Shown piece after piece: positions 56,592 to 64,000 of a stretch of DNA of 64,000 nt (positions are counted from its first letter, which is position 1; every line of letters begins with the position of its first letter). The position numbers and the translations under genes were made by a program. This DNA comes from Methanomassiliicoccales archaeon RumEn M1 (lineage in GTDB: Archaea > Thermoplasmatota > Thermoplasmata > Methanomassiliicoccales > Methanomassiliicoccaceae). The DNA is taken from the NCBI GenBank assembly GCA_001421185.1, contig LJKK01000092.1, positions 1 through 64,000 on the forward strand, written 5' to 3'. The notes under the pieces were generated by a model. That model saw only the letters and a program-made list of their open reading frames with translations. It searched no databases and had not been told where the DNA came from.

Positions 56592-57356
56592 ATGCCTACG
56601 CTCAAACAGAATATGCTCGCCGAATTCCTGGGAACCTTGTTCCTGGTGGTAGTGGCCATAGCTTCTACTATCTTGCCGTCCAACCTGGACGGTTCGACCG
56701 TTGTCCTGGTGGTGTTCATCAACGCCGTCGCCGTGGCGTTCGTCCTCTTCGCTCTGATCGAGACGTTCGGATCGATATCGGGGGCGCATTTCAACCCGGC
56801 CGTGACGCTCGCGCTGCTGGCCGCAGGCGACATTGACCGGCGGAAGGCAGCAATGTACATCTCGGTGCAGATCGCCGGAGGCCTAGTGGGACTGCTGGTC
56901 GCCCATCTCATGTTCATCGGCACCACCTCGACCTTCTACGCCGACACCAACATGCTGTTCACCATCTCCGACAGCGTGAAGGAGCCGGCGCTGTACTTCG
57001 CCGAGTTCATCGGGACCTTCATCCTAGTGGGCGTCATCTTGGGCTGCGTCAGAGGCGGCTCGAAGCACACCGGCCTCAGCGTGGCCATGTTGGTCGGGGG
57101 CATGCTGGTCACCACGTCGAGCACGATGTTCGCCAATCCGGCCGTCACCATCGCCCGGATGTTCACCTACGCGATCTGTGGCATCGCCCCCGAGAGCGCG
57201 GTGTTCTTCATCATCGCCGAGGTGCTGGGCGGAATATCGGCGGCCGTGGTGTTCGGATACCTGTACCCGTCCAAGCTGAAGGACAAGTGCGACCCCTTTG
57301 ATTGCAAGAAGCCCATCACGGTGGGCAATCCTCCTTCCAACGGCGGGGCCCTCTAG
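56592..57356 (+). CDS. MIP-family aquaporin/glycerol channel
   Basis: This 254-residue channel has about six transmembrane helices and the two re-entrant loop motifs, HFNPAVT (about residue 65) and FANPAVT (about 185). The C-terminal tail contains CDPFDCKKP, a small cysteine pair. The pore residues needed to tell water from glycerol selectivity were not worked out. I chose ATG 56592; a TTG eight codons upstream is in frame. The gene is divergent from the G3E GTPase gene. Confidence 0.92.
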   Translation: MPTLKQNMLAEFLGTLFLVVVAIASTILPSNLDGSTVVLVVFINAVAVAFVLFALIETFGSISGAHFNPAVTLALLAAGDIDRRKAAMYISVQIAGGLVGLLVAHLMFIGTTSTFYADTNMLFTISDSVKEPALYFAEFIGTFILVGVILGCVRGGSKHTGLSVAMLVGGMLVTTSSTMFANPAVTIARMFTYAICGIAPESAVFFIIAEVLGGISAAVVFGYLYPSKLKDKCDPFDCKKPITVGNPPSNGGAL

Positions 57357-57490
57357 CCCCGCCCCCTTTTCCCGATCCTCGTCACACCGTACGCAGGACT
57401 TTCGTAACTGCGACAGCATGAGCGGCGTCGCCCTGGCTAACTAGCGGCAGGATGCGGCTTCGACCGCAGGCCATGGTCGATAACAAAGGG

Positions 57491-57500
57491 TTAATTATAT
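57491..57500 (+). promoter_or_regulatory. TATA box of the methyltransferase gene, leaderless layout
   Basis: TTAATTATAT is centred about 28 bases before the ATG at 57524. This supports the shorter start over the ATG at 57452. Confidence 0.55.
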
Positions 57501-57523
57501 GCCGCTCAAATAAAGTCCGTTGT

Positions 57524-58297
57524 ATGCTTGGGGGAAGAGAGAAGGTAGTGGAACGTACCGTGTTCGAACCGGCCCGTTCCATTTTTTCGGACAACGAGTT
57601 CAGGGAAGTGACGCTTGGGCGGACCAGGCTGGCAATGGATTGGATCAGGAAGGACGACGTCCTCCTGGACATCGGTTGCAGCGACGGCGTCCTGGTGTCG
57701 GGAGCATTGAGGAAGTGCAAGCGAGCCGTGGGCCTGGACGTCGATGAGGGGATGTTGCATCGTGCGCGAACGCTCTATCCGGAGGCTGAGTTCTATCACG
57801 GCTCGGCGGACGACCTCCCGTTCGACGATGCGACCTTCTCGGCCATCTCCATGCTGGACGTGCTGGAGCACGTCCCCGATCCCGTGGCCTCGCTGAAAGA
57901 GGTGGACCGCGTGCTGCGCCCGGGGGGCCGTCTGATACTATCGGTGCCCCATCGCGGGACCTTCGGGTTCGTGGACGCTCAAAGGTCCCTGCTGTTCGCG
58001 GCCGGAAGGAGGATCGCTCGCGGCAGGAGGGAGCCAGCGCCGGAGCATCGCCATTTCCGGCTTGACGAGGTGGCCGAGATGGTCGGACCGAACTATAAGA
58101 TCGGAAGGATGCACAGGGGCGGGCTCCTTCTATTCCCGCTATGCGGCTATGCCCTCATGTTCACCGACAACATGAACATCCCGGCCATGTCGCGCGCCAT
58201 CCGCAGGCTGGAGGAGCGCGACTATCAGCGGGACTATGGTGAACGCAGCTGGCATATCATGGCGGAGTTCATTAAAAAGACGCCATCGGAGAGCTGA
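57524..58297 (+). CDS. Class I SAM-dependent methyltransferase
   Basis: A methyltransferase of 257 residues with a Rossmann-type SAM site: DVLLDIGCSDGVLV (motif I, about residues 45-58), GLDVDEGMLHRA (motif II), and VLEHVPDPVASLKEVDRVLRPGGRLILSVPH, split here by its motif IV and post-IV parts, is typical of the UbiE/BioC-like fold. The substrate is not shown by sequence. The C-terminus ends in a hydrophobic, Phe-rich patch that may bind a lipid or quinone-like molecule. No neighbour points to a pathway. Confidence 0.82.
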   Translation: MLGGREKVVERTVFEPARSIFSDNEFREVTLGRTRLAMDWIRKDDVLLDIGCSDGVLVSGALRKCKRAVGLDVDEGMLHRARTLYPEAEFYHGSADDLPFDDATFSAISMLDVLEHVPDPVASLKEVDRVLRPGGRLILSVPHRGTFGFVDAQRSLLFAAGRRIARGRREPAPEHRHFRLDEVAEMVGPNYKIGRMHRGGLLLFPLCGYALMFTDNMNIPAMSRAIRRLEERDYQRDYGERSWHIMAEFIKKTPSES

Positions 58298-58469
58298 TCC
58301 AAGGCCGATGGGACGCTGGCCGGTCGTGTCGGCCCGCCCCGGAGCGCAGAAGCCCAACGGGTAAGATCGACCCGTCGTCGATAGCCCCTCGCCAACAAGG
58401 GCGCCCCAACAGGGCACGGTATGGGCAGGTTATAAGAGACCGCGGCTTCAACAGACGTGCTACCGGGAG

Positions 58470-59642
58470 GTGTCCGTTATTAGCATAGAGCGGTTCAAGA
58501 TCGATGTTCCCGAAGCGGTCCTGGACGACCTCAGGGAGAGGCTAGAACGTACCCGATGGAGCGATATCGACCCCGACGGTTGGGACCGGGGGACGAACCA
58601 GACATACATGAAGGATCTCGTGGACCACTGGATGGACCACTATGACTGGAGGGAGCATGAGGCCAATCTGAACCGTTTCGATCACTACGTGGCGACCGTG
58701 GACGGTGTGCGCATCCACTTCATACATCAACGCAGCGGACGTCCGGATGCAGTGCCGCTGCTTCTGATCCATGGATGGCCCGACTCCTTCTACCGCTATC
58801 ACAAGGTCATCCCCTTGCTGACCGGTCCAGGCGCCCCGGAGGGTCCTGAGATCTCGTTCGACGTCGTCGTTCCATCCATTCCCGGCTTCGGCTTCTCGGA
58901 GCGGCGGGCGATGACGGTCGACGCCGCCGCTGACCTCTTCGCGAAGCTGATGACCAAGGAGCTGGGATATGAGAGGTTCGTATGCGGCGGCGGAGACCTT
59001 GGCTTCCTCATAGCTAGATCCCTGGCCGTCCGCCGTCCCGAGCTGGTTTCAGCGCTCCACCTGACCGAGGTGGGCTATCCCGACCAAACGACCGACCTTT
59101 CCATGCTGTCCCCGGAGGAGCGGGAGTTCGCCTCGTTCATCCAGGAATGGTTGTTCAAGGACGGCACGTACAACATGATCCAGTCCACCAAGCCCGACAG
59201 TCTGGCTGTCGGCCTCAACGACTCACCGGCCGGGCTGGCGGCATGGATAATGAACTTCGCCGCCATCGGGATGACGGGCCAGGAGGTGGATAGGCGCATA
59301 CCCCGCGACGAGATGCTGACCAACATCATGATCTACTGGGTGACGGGGACCATCACCTCGTCCGTTCGCTGGTACTATGAGATCGCCCACGCTCCGCCTC
59401 CGGCGGGTACCGGAAAACGCTTGGAGGTCCCCACTGCGGTGGCCCACATGCCCTTGGACGCACCGCTGCCCCGGAGGTGGGCGGAGCGCAGTGTGAACCT
59501 GAAGCACTTCACCGAGATGCCCAGGGGAGGCCACTTCGGGGCATGGGAACTGCCGGAGCTGTTCGCCCAGGACCTGAAGGCCTCGATGGCCGAGATCCTG
59601 GGGATGAGGGAGGCGCCATTTGCGACCGCGGGCGCTCGATGA
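58470..59642 (+). CDS. Epoxide hydrolase-like alpha/beta hydrolase
   Basis: This 390-residue protein has the EHN N-terminal domain (about residues 5-110, with RERLERTRWSDID) and an alpha/beta hydrolase fold. The oxyanion HGWPDS motif is followed by a nucleophile position in GGGDLGFLIARSLA (Asp), and the C-terminal histidine in MPRGGHFGAWELPE. It resembles microsomal-type epoxide hydrolases. GTG 58470 is the start, with GGTTATAAG about 35 bases upstream. Such genes are more common in bacteria, so gene transfer is possible but unproven. Confidence 0.85.
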   Translation: MSVISIERFKIDVPEAVLDDLRERLERTRWSDIDPDGWDRGTNQTYMKDLVDHWMDHYDWREHEANLNRFDHYVATVDGVRIHFIHQRSGRPDAVPLLLIHGWPDSFYRYHKVIPLLTGPGAPEGPEISFDVVVPSIPGFGFSERRAMTVDAAADLFAKLMTKELGYERFVCGGGDLGFLIARSLAVRRPELVSALHLTEVGYPDQTTDLSMLSPEEREFASFIQEWLFKDGTYNMIQSTKPDSLAVGLNDSPAGLAAWIMNFAAIGMTGQEVDRRIPRDEMLTNIMIYWVTGTITSSVRWYYEIAHAPPPAGTGKRLEVPTAVAHMPLDAPLPRRWAERSVNLKHFTEMPRGGHFGAWELPELFAQDLKASMAEILGMREAPFATAGAR

Positions 59643-59698
59643 GAGGACACGGGCTTGGCAGGCCGACCAAGTGCACCTGCCAGGCCTTACTTGTCCTC
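59643..59698. repeat. Two-part inverted repeat (hairpin) after the epoxide hydrolase gene
   Basis: GAGGACA (59643-59649) pairs with TGTCCTC (59692-59698), and inside that TGGCAGG (59656-59662) pairs with CCTGCCA (59676-59682). Together they form a stem-loop of about 14 base pairs with an internal bulge. It starts directly after the stop codon at 59642. It may end or protect the transcript; no T tract follows. Confidence 0.55.
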
Positions 59699-59968
59699 AC
59701 TTTCATCAGAATACGAGCGTTGACGAGCTGGGCATCTTGACCTCCATCTCGTTCAAGTTGTGTGCCTAGTCGTCAATACTTACCCTTCGCGATGGAACCA
59801 CCCTCGGGGCCCTAGGGCGATCGCACCATCATGCACAGGCCTTTGAAGGTCTGCAGCCGAGCCTCTAGGGCTGCGTCCAGCATGCCCGGAGTTAATGGCA
59901 GGACTTGAGGTTCCCGGTGAAGGACCGTTGAATGAGAGCGAAAGCCGACAAGTTCGGTTGGGAGCCTC
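59699..59968. other. Intergenic region without recognised gene
   Basis: About 270 bases lie between the hairpin and the aIF5B stop. I see no convincing ORF, RNA or repeat. It probably holds the 3' ends of both convergent transcripts. Confidence 0.5.
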
Positions 59969-61720
59969 TCACATTCCCCAGAACTTGTCCTGCTTCCGCT
60001 TCACTTCAAGCGTCTCTTCCAATACCATGCGGTCATCGGGGTTGAGGTCCACGCTCTTGATCTCCTTGAGCGCCATCTCCCGAAGGTCGACGTACAGGAT
60101 ATCCTCGACGTTGATCTGCCGGCCGACGGTCGGCCCTTCGATGGCCACGGCGACCTCCTGGCCCTGGATGGCCTCCTTCACGACCTCTTCCCCGGAGCGG
60201 ATGGAGCGGATCTTGCCCACCTCGTTACCGTCGGTGTTCAGCAGCGCCTGCCCCGGGCGAATGCGGCCGCCCAGCACCCGGACGCCCACGATGGCCGGCT
60301 TGGACGCGCGGAACACGCAGTTGGGCAGCAGCTTGATCTTGCCGGGGAAGGCGAACTCGGAGCGCATCTCCAGGTCCAGCTTCCTCTTCTCCTCCTCCAC
60401 CCATGCCGTGTAGTCCTCGATGAGGCGGTACACGACGTCGCTGGCGAACACCTTGAGGTTGTAGTTCGGCAACGCCTCCTTCGCCTCCGGCAGCAGGTCC
60501 ACGCCGAACGCCAGGATGACGCGGTGGAACGTTTGGCCATAGGCGGCGGTGTCGATGAGGTCCTTGCGGGAGATCATGCCGGTGTCGTACTTCCGCACCG
60601 GGATGCCCGCCTTTTCGCACTCGAAGGCCAGCGCCTCCAGGGAGCCAAGGGCGTCGGCCTTGATGTACACGCCCTCCTCGGACGTCTGGATGTTCATGCG
60701 GGTCTCTTCCGCCACTTCCTCCAGCGCCTTGGCCATGTCGTCCCCGGTGGCCCTCAGGGGAGCGCCGGACACCACGCCCTCGATGTTCTGGCAGAGCAGC
60801 TTGACGCCTATGGCGGCCGATACCTCGGTCACGGAGTCGAAGCGGTCCTTGGGATCGCGTATCTCGTCCAGCGGCTTGGGCCGCAGGATGGCCTTGACCT
60901 TGGTGGTGACCGGCTTGCCCTTGGTGCCCAGGATGATGGTGTCGCCCCGGCGCAGCGTCCCGGCGAAGATGATGACATCGAGCGTGGGGCCGATGCCCTT
61001 CTCCTCCTTAACCTCGAGAATGGTGCCCTGGGCCGGGCCCTCCTCGGTCTTCAGCTGCGCCTCCAGGAACCTCTGCGCCAGGCCGATCAGTACGAGGAGC
61101 AGGTCCGGAAGCCCCTCGCCGTTGCGGGCCGACATCGGGACCACGGCTATGGCCTTGGTGAAGTCCTCGATGCGGTCGTAGCGGTCGACCGAGAATCCCT
61201 TCTCGTACAGGTCGCCGATGATCTTGTACATCTTGTCGTCCAGCTTGGCCTTCACCTGATCGGTCTGCGCCTTGTAGTTCAGCACGAAGGGGGCGCCGGC
61301 CTTGGACTGCCATCCCTCGATCAGGTCGATCTTGTTCATGGCGATGATGAACGGGGTCTTGAACCGCTTGAGGAGCTGGATGGACTCCAGGGTCTGTGGC
61401 TTCAGGCCCTCGTTGACGTCGATGACCAGGACGGCGAGGTCGGCCAGCGCACCGCCGCGGGCGCGCAACGAGGTGAAGGACTGGTGCCCCGGAGTATCGA
61501 TGAAGAGCAGCCCGGGAACGTTGAACTTGCGGCTGGCGCCTATCAGCGGCTTGGTGACCTTGTAGATGTGATCGATCGGCACCTCGGTGGCGCCGATGTG
61601 CTGGGTGATCAGGCCAGCCTCTCGCTTGGTGACCGAGGTGCCTCTGATGCGGTCGAGCAGGGAGGTCTTGCCATGGTCGACGTGACCAAGGACACTAACG
61701 ATGGGCTGCCTGGTGGCCAT
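59969..61720 (-). CDS. infB: Translation initiation factor aIF5B (IF-2 family)
   Basis: aIF5B is the GTPase that joins ribosomal subunits during initiation. The 583 residues include the P-loop [11 protein letters not shown] (about residues 12-22), DTPGHQSF (G3), NKIDLIEGW (G4) and four following domains, among them NVRxxNP-type VPMSARNGEGLPDLL. The length matches archaeal family members, which lack the long eukaryotic N-terminus. A CATTAATATCC box (minus strand, 61739-61750) is 25 bases before the ATG, a leaderless layout. It sits downstream of the L7Ae operon, as in many archaea. Confidence 0.95.
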   Translation of the reverse strand: MATRQPIVSVLGHVDHGKTSLLDRIRGTSVTKREAGLITQHIGATEVPIDHIYKVTKPLIGASRKFNVPGLLFIDTPGHQSFTSLRARGGALADLAVLVIDVNEGLKPQTLESIQLLKRFKTPFIIAMNKIDLIEGWQSKAGAPFVLNYKAQTDQVKAKLDDKMYKIIGDLYEKGFSVDRYDRIEDFTKAIAVVPMSARNGEGLPDLLLVLIGLAQRFLEAQLKTEEGPAQGTILEVKEEKGIGPTLDVIIFAGTLRRGDTIILGTKGKPVTTKVKAILRPKPLDEIRDPKDRFDSVTEVSAAIGVKLLCQNIEGVVSGAPLRATGDDMAKALEEVAEETRMNIQTSEEGVYIKADALGSLEALAFECEKAGIPVRKYDTGMISRKDLIDTAAYGQTFHRVILAFGVDLLPEAKEALPNYNLKVFASDVVYRLIEDYTAWVEEEKRKLDLEMRSEFAFPGKIKLLPNCVFRASKPAIVGVRVLGGRIRPGQALLNTDGNEVGKIRSIRSGEEVVKEAIQGQEVAVAIEGPTVGRQINVEDILYVDLREMALKEIKSVDLNPDDRMVLEETLEVKRKQDKFWGM

Positions 61721-61813
61721 GATTATCCGATAAGGGGACGGATATTAATGGGTTTGCCACCTCCAGCGGACGGTTCGGGCCGTGGCGATCCTCGTCGCGG
61801 CGAGGAGGACTGG

Positions 61814-61852
61814 GATAAAAGAATGAAAAAGATAGTTAGGGGGCGAAGCCCC
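61814..61852 (-). terminator. Hairpin and T-rich terminator of the L7Ae-NDK operon
   Basis: On the minus strand GGGGC-TTC-GCCCC (61840-61852) is followed by a T-rich stretch with CTTTTTC and CTTTT. It begins eight bases after the ndk stop. Confidence 0.65.
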
Positions 61853-61859
61853 ATTGGGT

Positions 61860-62312
61860 TTACTCGATCATCCAAGGCTGGACGGACCGGTCCCAGGTCT
61901 GCAGCTCGTAGTCGTTGAAGAAGAGCTCGATCTCCCTCTTCGCCGACTCGGGGGAATCGGAACCGTGGATGAGGTTCCTTCCGGTCTGCTGGGCCAGGTC
62001 CCCGCGGATGGTGCCTGGTGAGGCCTCCGAGGGGTTGGTCTTGCCCATCAACACCCTCATTCCGGAGATGATGTTCTCGCCCTCCCAGACCATGACCAAG
62101 GACGGACCGGAGGTGATGTACTCGATGAGCCCGGGGAAGAACGGCTTGCCCTTGTGCTCACCGTAGTGGCGCTCGGCCAGCTCCTTGGGCAGGCGCATGA
62201 ACTTCATGGCCACGGGCTTGTAGCCCTTGGCCTCGATGCGGCCCAGTATCTCGCTCATCAGCCCGCGCTGGATGGCGTCGGGCTTGAGCATGAGGAAGGT
62301 GCGCTCCATCAT
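61860..62312 (-). CDS. ndk: Nucleoside diphosphate kinase
   Basis: NDK balances the nucleoside triphosphate pool by phosphate exchange through a phospho-histidine. The 150 residues show FLMLKPDAIQRG, EHKGKPFF, and the active-site histidine in NLIHGSDSPESA. Two ATGs are in tandem (62312 and 62309). It is the last gene of the L7Ae-S28e-L24e-NDK operon. Confidence 0.95.
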   Translation of the reverse strand: MMERTFLMLKPDAIQRGLMSEILGRIEAKGYKPVAMKFMRLPKELAERHYGEHKGKPFFPGLIEYITSGPSLVMVWEGENIISGMRVLMGKTNPSEASPGTIRGDLAQQTGRNLIHGSDSPESAKREIELFFNDYELQTWDRSVQPWMIE

Positions 62313-62316
62313 GCTA

Positions 62317-62643
62317 TCACTCGCTGGTCTCGCTCGGCTCGACCGGGGCCTCGACCTTGGCCCGGACCTTCCGGGACCGCCTGGTGGTGGCCTTGGTCTT
62401 GGTCGGAACGGCCGGGATCTCCACCTTGGTCTCCTTGGTGCCAGCGGCCTTGAGGGTCGCCTTGAGGGTGGCGGCGGACCTGGTCCACTCGGTCCTCCTG
62501 GGAATGCGACCGAGGCCGATCATGTTCTTGTAGCACTTGCTGGTGTCGAAGGTGAGTATGGTGCCGTCCTTCTTGATGTACATCTTGCCGGTGCCGGGCT
62601 CCATCTCGGCCCCGCAGAACGAACAAACGCGTCTCTCGACCAT
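62317..62643 (-). CDS. rpl24e: Ribosomal protein L24e with basic C-terminal extension
   Basis: L24e is a small large-subunit protein with a zinc ribbon. The core (about residues 1-60) has CSFCGAEMEPGTG ... TSKCYKNM, with RIPRRTEWT at the end. The following 48 residues form a Lys/Thr/Ala/Glu-rich extension beyond the usual length near 60, probably disordered. It lies between S28e and ndk with very short gaps. Confidence 0.93.
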   Translation of the reverse strand: MVERRVCSFCGAEMEPGTGKMYIKKDGTILTFDTSKCYKNMIGLGRIPRRTEWTRSAATLKATLKAAGTKETKVEIPAVPTKTKATTRRSRKVRAKVEAPVEPSETSE

Positions 62644-62648
62644 TCATA

Positions 62649-62861
62649 TCACCTGATCGACAGCTTGCGAGCCTCTCTGGAGGTCTCGCGTAGCATCAGT
62701 ATGTCTCCCATGCGCACAGGTCCCATGATGTTGCGGGTGATGATGCGGCCCTTGTCGCGGCCGTCAAGCACACGCACCTTGACCTGGGTGGCCTCGCCGG
62801 TCATCCCGGTGCGGCCGATGATCTCCACCACTTCGGATGGAATGCTCTCCCCATCTGCCAT
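62649..62861 (-). CDS. rps28e: Ribosomal protein S28e
   Basis: This 70-residue small-subunit protein has the S28e features [20 protein letters not shown], abbreviated by its GRTG motif, and the C-terminal [14 protein letters not shown]. It is the second gene of the L7Ae operon, 12 bases after rpl7ae. Confidence 0.95.
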   Translation of the reverse strand: MADGESIPSEVVEIIGRTGMTGEATQVKVRVLDGRDKGRIITRNIMGPVRMGDILMLRETSREARKLSIR

Positions 62862-62873
62862 GATATCCCTCGC

Positions 62874-63245
62874 TTACTGCCTCAGCTTCTTGATCTGCTC
62901 GGCGAAGCTCTCGATCATGGGTTTCGCCTTGCCAGCGTCGAGCACGGCGACCGAGGCGGCGGGCTTCTCCATGCCGACAGCGTGGCCCAGCTCGGCCTTG
63001 GACGGAACGTAGGCGTACAGGATGTTGCGCTCCTCGCACAGCAGGGGCATGTGGGCCAGGATCTCTGGGGGCTGAACGTCCTCAGCCATGATCACCAGTA
63101 CGGCCTCGCTCCTCTCCACGAGCTTGGTCACCTCGTTGGTCCCCTTGCGCACCTTGCCGGTGTCGCGGGCGGCCTCGACGATCTCGTAGGCCTTGTCAGA
63201 GAGCTCCTTGGGCATTTCGAAACGGACGAACATTGCCTTTGCCAT
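62874..63245 (-). CDS. rpl7ae: Ribosomal protein L7Ae
   Basis: L7Ae binds kink-turns in rRNA, in box C/D and H/ACA guide RNAs, and in RNase P. The 123 residues have the RNA-binding [17 protein letters not shown] (about 36-52) and [26 protein letters not shown] lies six bases before ATG 63245. It heads an operon with S28e, L24e and NDK. Autoregulation through a kink-turn in the leader is known in some archaea; I did not find a clear kink-turn here. Confidence 0.95.
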   Translation of the reverse strand: MAKAMFVRFEMPKELSDKAYEIVEAARDTGKVRKGTNEVTKLVERSEAVLVIMAEDVQPPEILAHMPLLCEERNILYAYVPSKAELGHAVGMEKPAASVAVLDAGKAKPMIESFAEQIKKLRQ

Positions 63246-63323
63246 AATTATACCTCATTCGGATGTTACACATCCTCATCATTCATCGGTTCGACGTGAA
63301 TGCAAGAGGAGCAAAGAGACGGG

Positions 63324-63334
63324 CTTATTTAAAA
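63324..63334 (-). promoter_or_regulatory. TATA box of the L7Ae operon
   Basis: The minus strand reads TTTTAAATAAG. It predicts a start near 63303 and a leader of about 58 bases containing GAGGT. Confidence 0.6.
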
Positions 63335-63415
63335 CTACTCTGTTCGCCGGGTGGGCTCCAGGAGGCCAGGCGGTCACGGCCCTGGGGCTTGACATGGTAG
63401 CCGAGCGAGGGGGGC

Positions 63416-63790
63416 TCACTTCGCCGCCGTTCGCACGATGTCGGAAAGCCTGTCCTCCGTCGCTTCGTCCAGCTCTTTCAGGAACCATGCCGATCCCAGG
63501 AGCTGATGCGCGTCGCTCTCCCGCACGAGGTTCGCGTCCTCCGTCAGGCCGAAGGTCATGTACCGGTCCGCGCGGAAGAAGCAGATGACCTTGCCGTCCT
63601 TCCGGTAGGCGGGCATGCCGTACCATAGGGTGGGCTGAAGGGCCGGCGCGCTCCGCACGATCAATGAGTGCAGACGCTCGCCCATCTCGCGGTAGGGCCC
63701 GGGCATCTCGGCGATCTTGGCCAGAACAGCGTCCTCGCCGTCGGCCTTTCGGGCCTGCTTCCCAGGGACGTCCTGGTTCCTTGAGGCCAT
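63416..63790 (-). CDS. DUF1801 family protein
   Basis: This 124-residue protein matches the DUF1801 (YdhG-like) group, with ERLHSLIVRSAPALQPTLWYGMPAYRKDGKVICFF, shortened, as the core; the LWYGMPAY motif is characteristic. The fold is related to frataxin-like or YdhG proteins; the function is unknown. It has a basic N-terminal stretch. It lies upstream of the L7Ae operon on the same strand, with its own spacing. Confidence 0.8.
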   Translation of the reverse strand: MASRNQDVPGKQARKADGEDAVLAKIAEMPGPYREMGERLHSLIVRSAPALQPTLWYGMPAYRKDGKVICFFRADRYMTFGLTEDANLVRESDAHQLLGSAWFLKELDEATEDRLSDIVRTAAK

Positions 63791-63845
63791 GGTAGCTTGA
63801 TGGACCCACGCCGTATAATGCTATTCTCCGGACGAGCGTCCTCCG

Positions 63846-64000
63846 TCACAGCATGGCCCTGACCGCTCTGACCGACTCCTTGAGCGCCTCCGAGGTCTTG
63901 GTCTCCACCAGCACCCGGATGTCCTTCCGCTGGGCGAAGTCTACCAACGCCGGGATGTCCACCATGCCGGTGCCAGGGACCTGGTGGTCGCTCTTCCCGT
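63846..64000 (-). CDS. Sugar phosphate isomerase/epimerase-like protein, C-terminal fragment
   Basis: Only the last 51 codons are in the window. The visible part, with HQVPGTGMVDIPALVDFAQ, VLVETKTSEALKESVR and the end RAML, matches the C-terminal end of the xylose isomerase-like TIM barrel family (AP endonuclease 2 superfamily). The VPGTG(M)VD segment and the closing beta-alpha unit are typical. Substrate and full domain cannot be judged because the gene continues past base 64000. Confidence 0.65.
   Translation of the reverse strand, partial: GKSDHQVPGTGMVDIPALVDFAQRKDIRVLVETKTSEALKESVRAVRAML

Noticed and set aside
60524-61918. Long plus-strand ORF of 464 codons opposite aIF5B
   Set aside because: It is the antisense shadow of aIF5B, with no recognisable domain and no promoter.
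1-64000. CRISPR arrays, insertion sequences, integrases or prophage
   Set aside because: No regularly spaced direct repeats, transposase or integrase motifs were seen on either strand.

Overview
The window is archaeal chromosome, GC-rich and gene-dense, and most likely comes from a methanogen of the Methanomassiliicoccales (Thermoplasmata). The archaeal assignment rests on a thermosome, the PAN proteasome ATPase, MBF1, GINS51, HerA, aIF2 gamma, aIF5B, ribosomal proteins S6e, S28e, L7Ae and L24e, pantoate kinase, an RbkR-type CTP-dependent riboflavin kinase and TATA-type promoters. The methanogen assignment rests on methanogenesis marker protein 8 at 25968-26786. The order is inferred from gene content and base composition, not shown directly.

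Layout. 1-10 kb: chaperone, transcription and replication genes (thermosome, MBF1, PAN, GPN GTPase, tRNA-Lys, CBS protein, GINS51, small Toprim protein). 10-16 kb: a tightly coupled run gcvPA-gcvPB-tmk, then coaBC and pantoate kinase. 16-25 kb: herA, prs, proS, an RNase III-like gene, trmI and the purS-purL-purQ operon. 25-29 kb: rbkR, divergent from marker protein 8, and an S6e-aIF2 gamma-PIN operon. 29-40 kb: accessory genes, including a large membrane-anchored glycoside hydrolase, a 1366-residue Cas4-like nuclease / UPF1-like helicase fusion, a peroxiredoxin, a THUMP protein and an M3 peptidase. 40-45.5 kb: a five-gene ECF transporter operon with two surface proteins that carry DUF4430 (transcobalamin-like) domains. 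45-60 kb: scattered metabolic, envelope and stand-alone genes (pirin, citrate synthase, dehydrogenase, HyuA, a double 4Fe-4S protein, a G3E GTPase, aquaporin, methyltransferase, epoxide hydrolase). 60-64 kb: aIF5B and the L7Ae-S28e-L24e-NDK operon.

The most interesting candidate system is the ECF operon at 40249-45530. It encodes the S, fused A-A' and T subunits, a membrane-anchored DUF4430 protein, and a surface beta-propeller with a DUF4430-like N-terminus. A perfect 7-bp inverted repeat with a 5-bp spacer (45543-45561) covers its TATA box. I infer a regulated uptake system for a corrinoid or a similar cofactor, which a methylotrophic methanogen would need.

Sequence quality warning: eight genes, several of them essential, carry nine single-base frameshifts (thermosome, gins51, gcvPB, proS, purL twice, glycoside hydrolase, ecfA, QueG-like). 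Most lie in homopolymer runs, so they look like sequencing or assembly errors. I annotated each such gene as one continuous locus. No CRISPR array, insertion sequence or integrase was seen.
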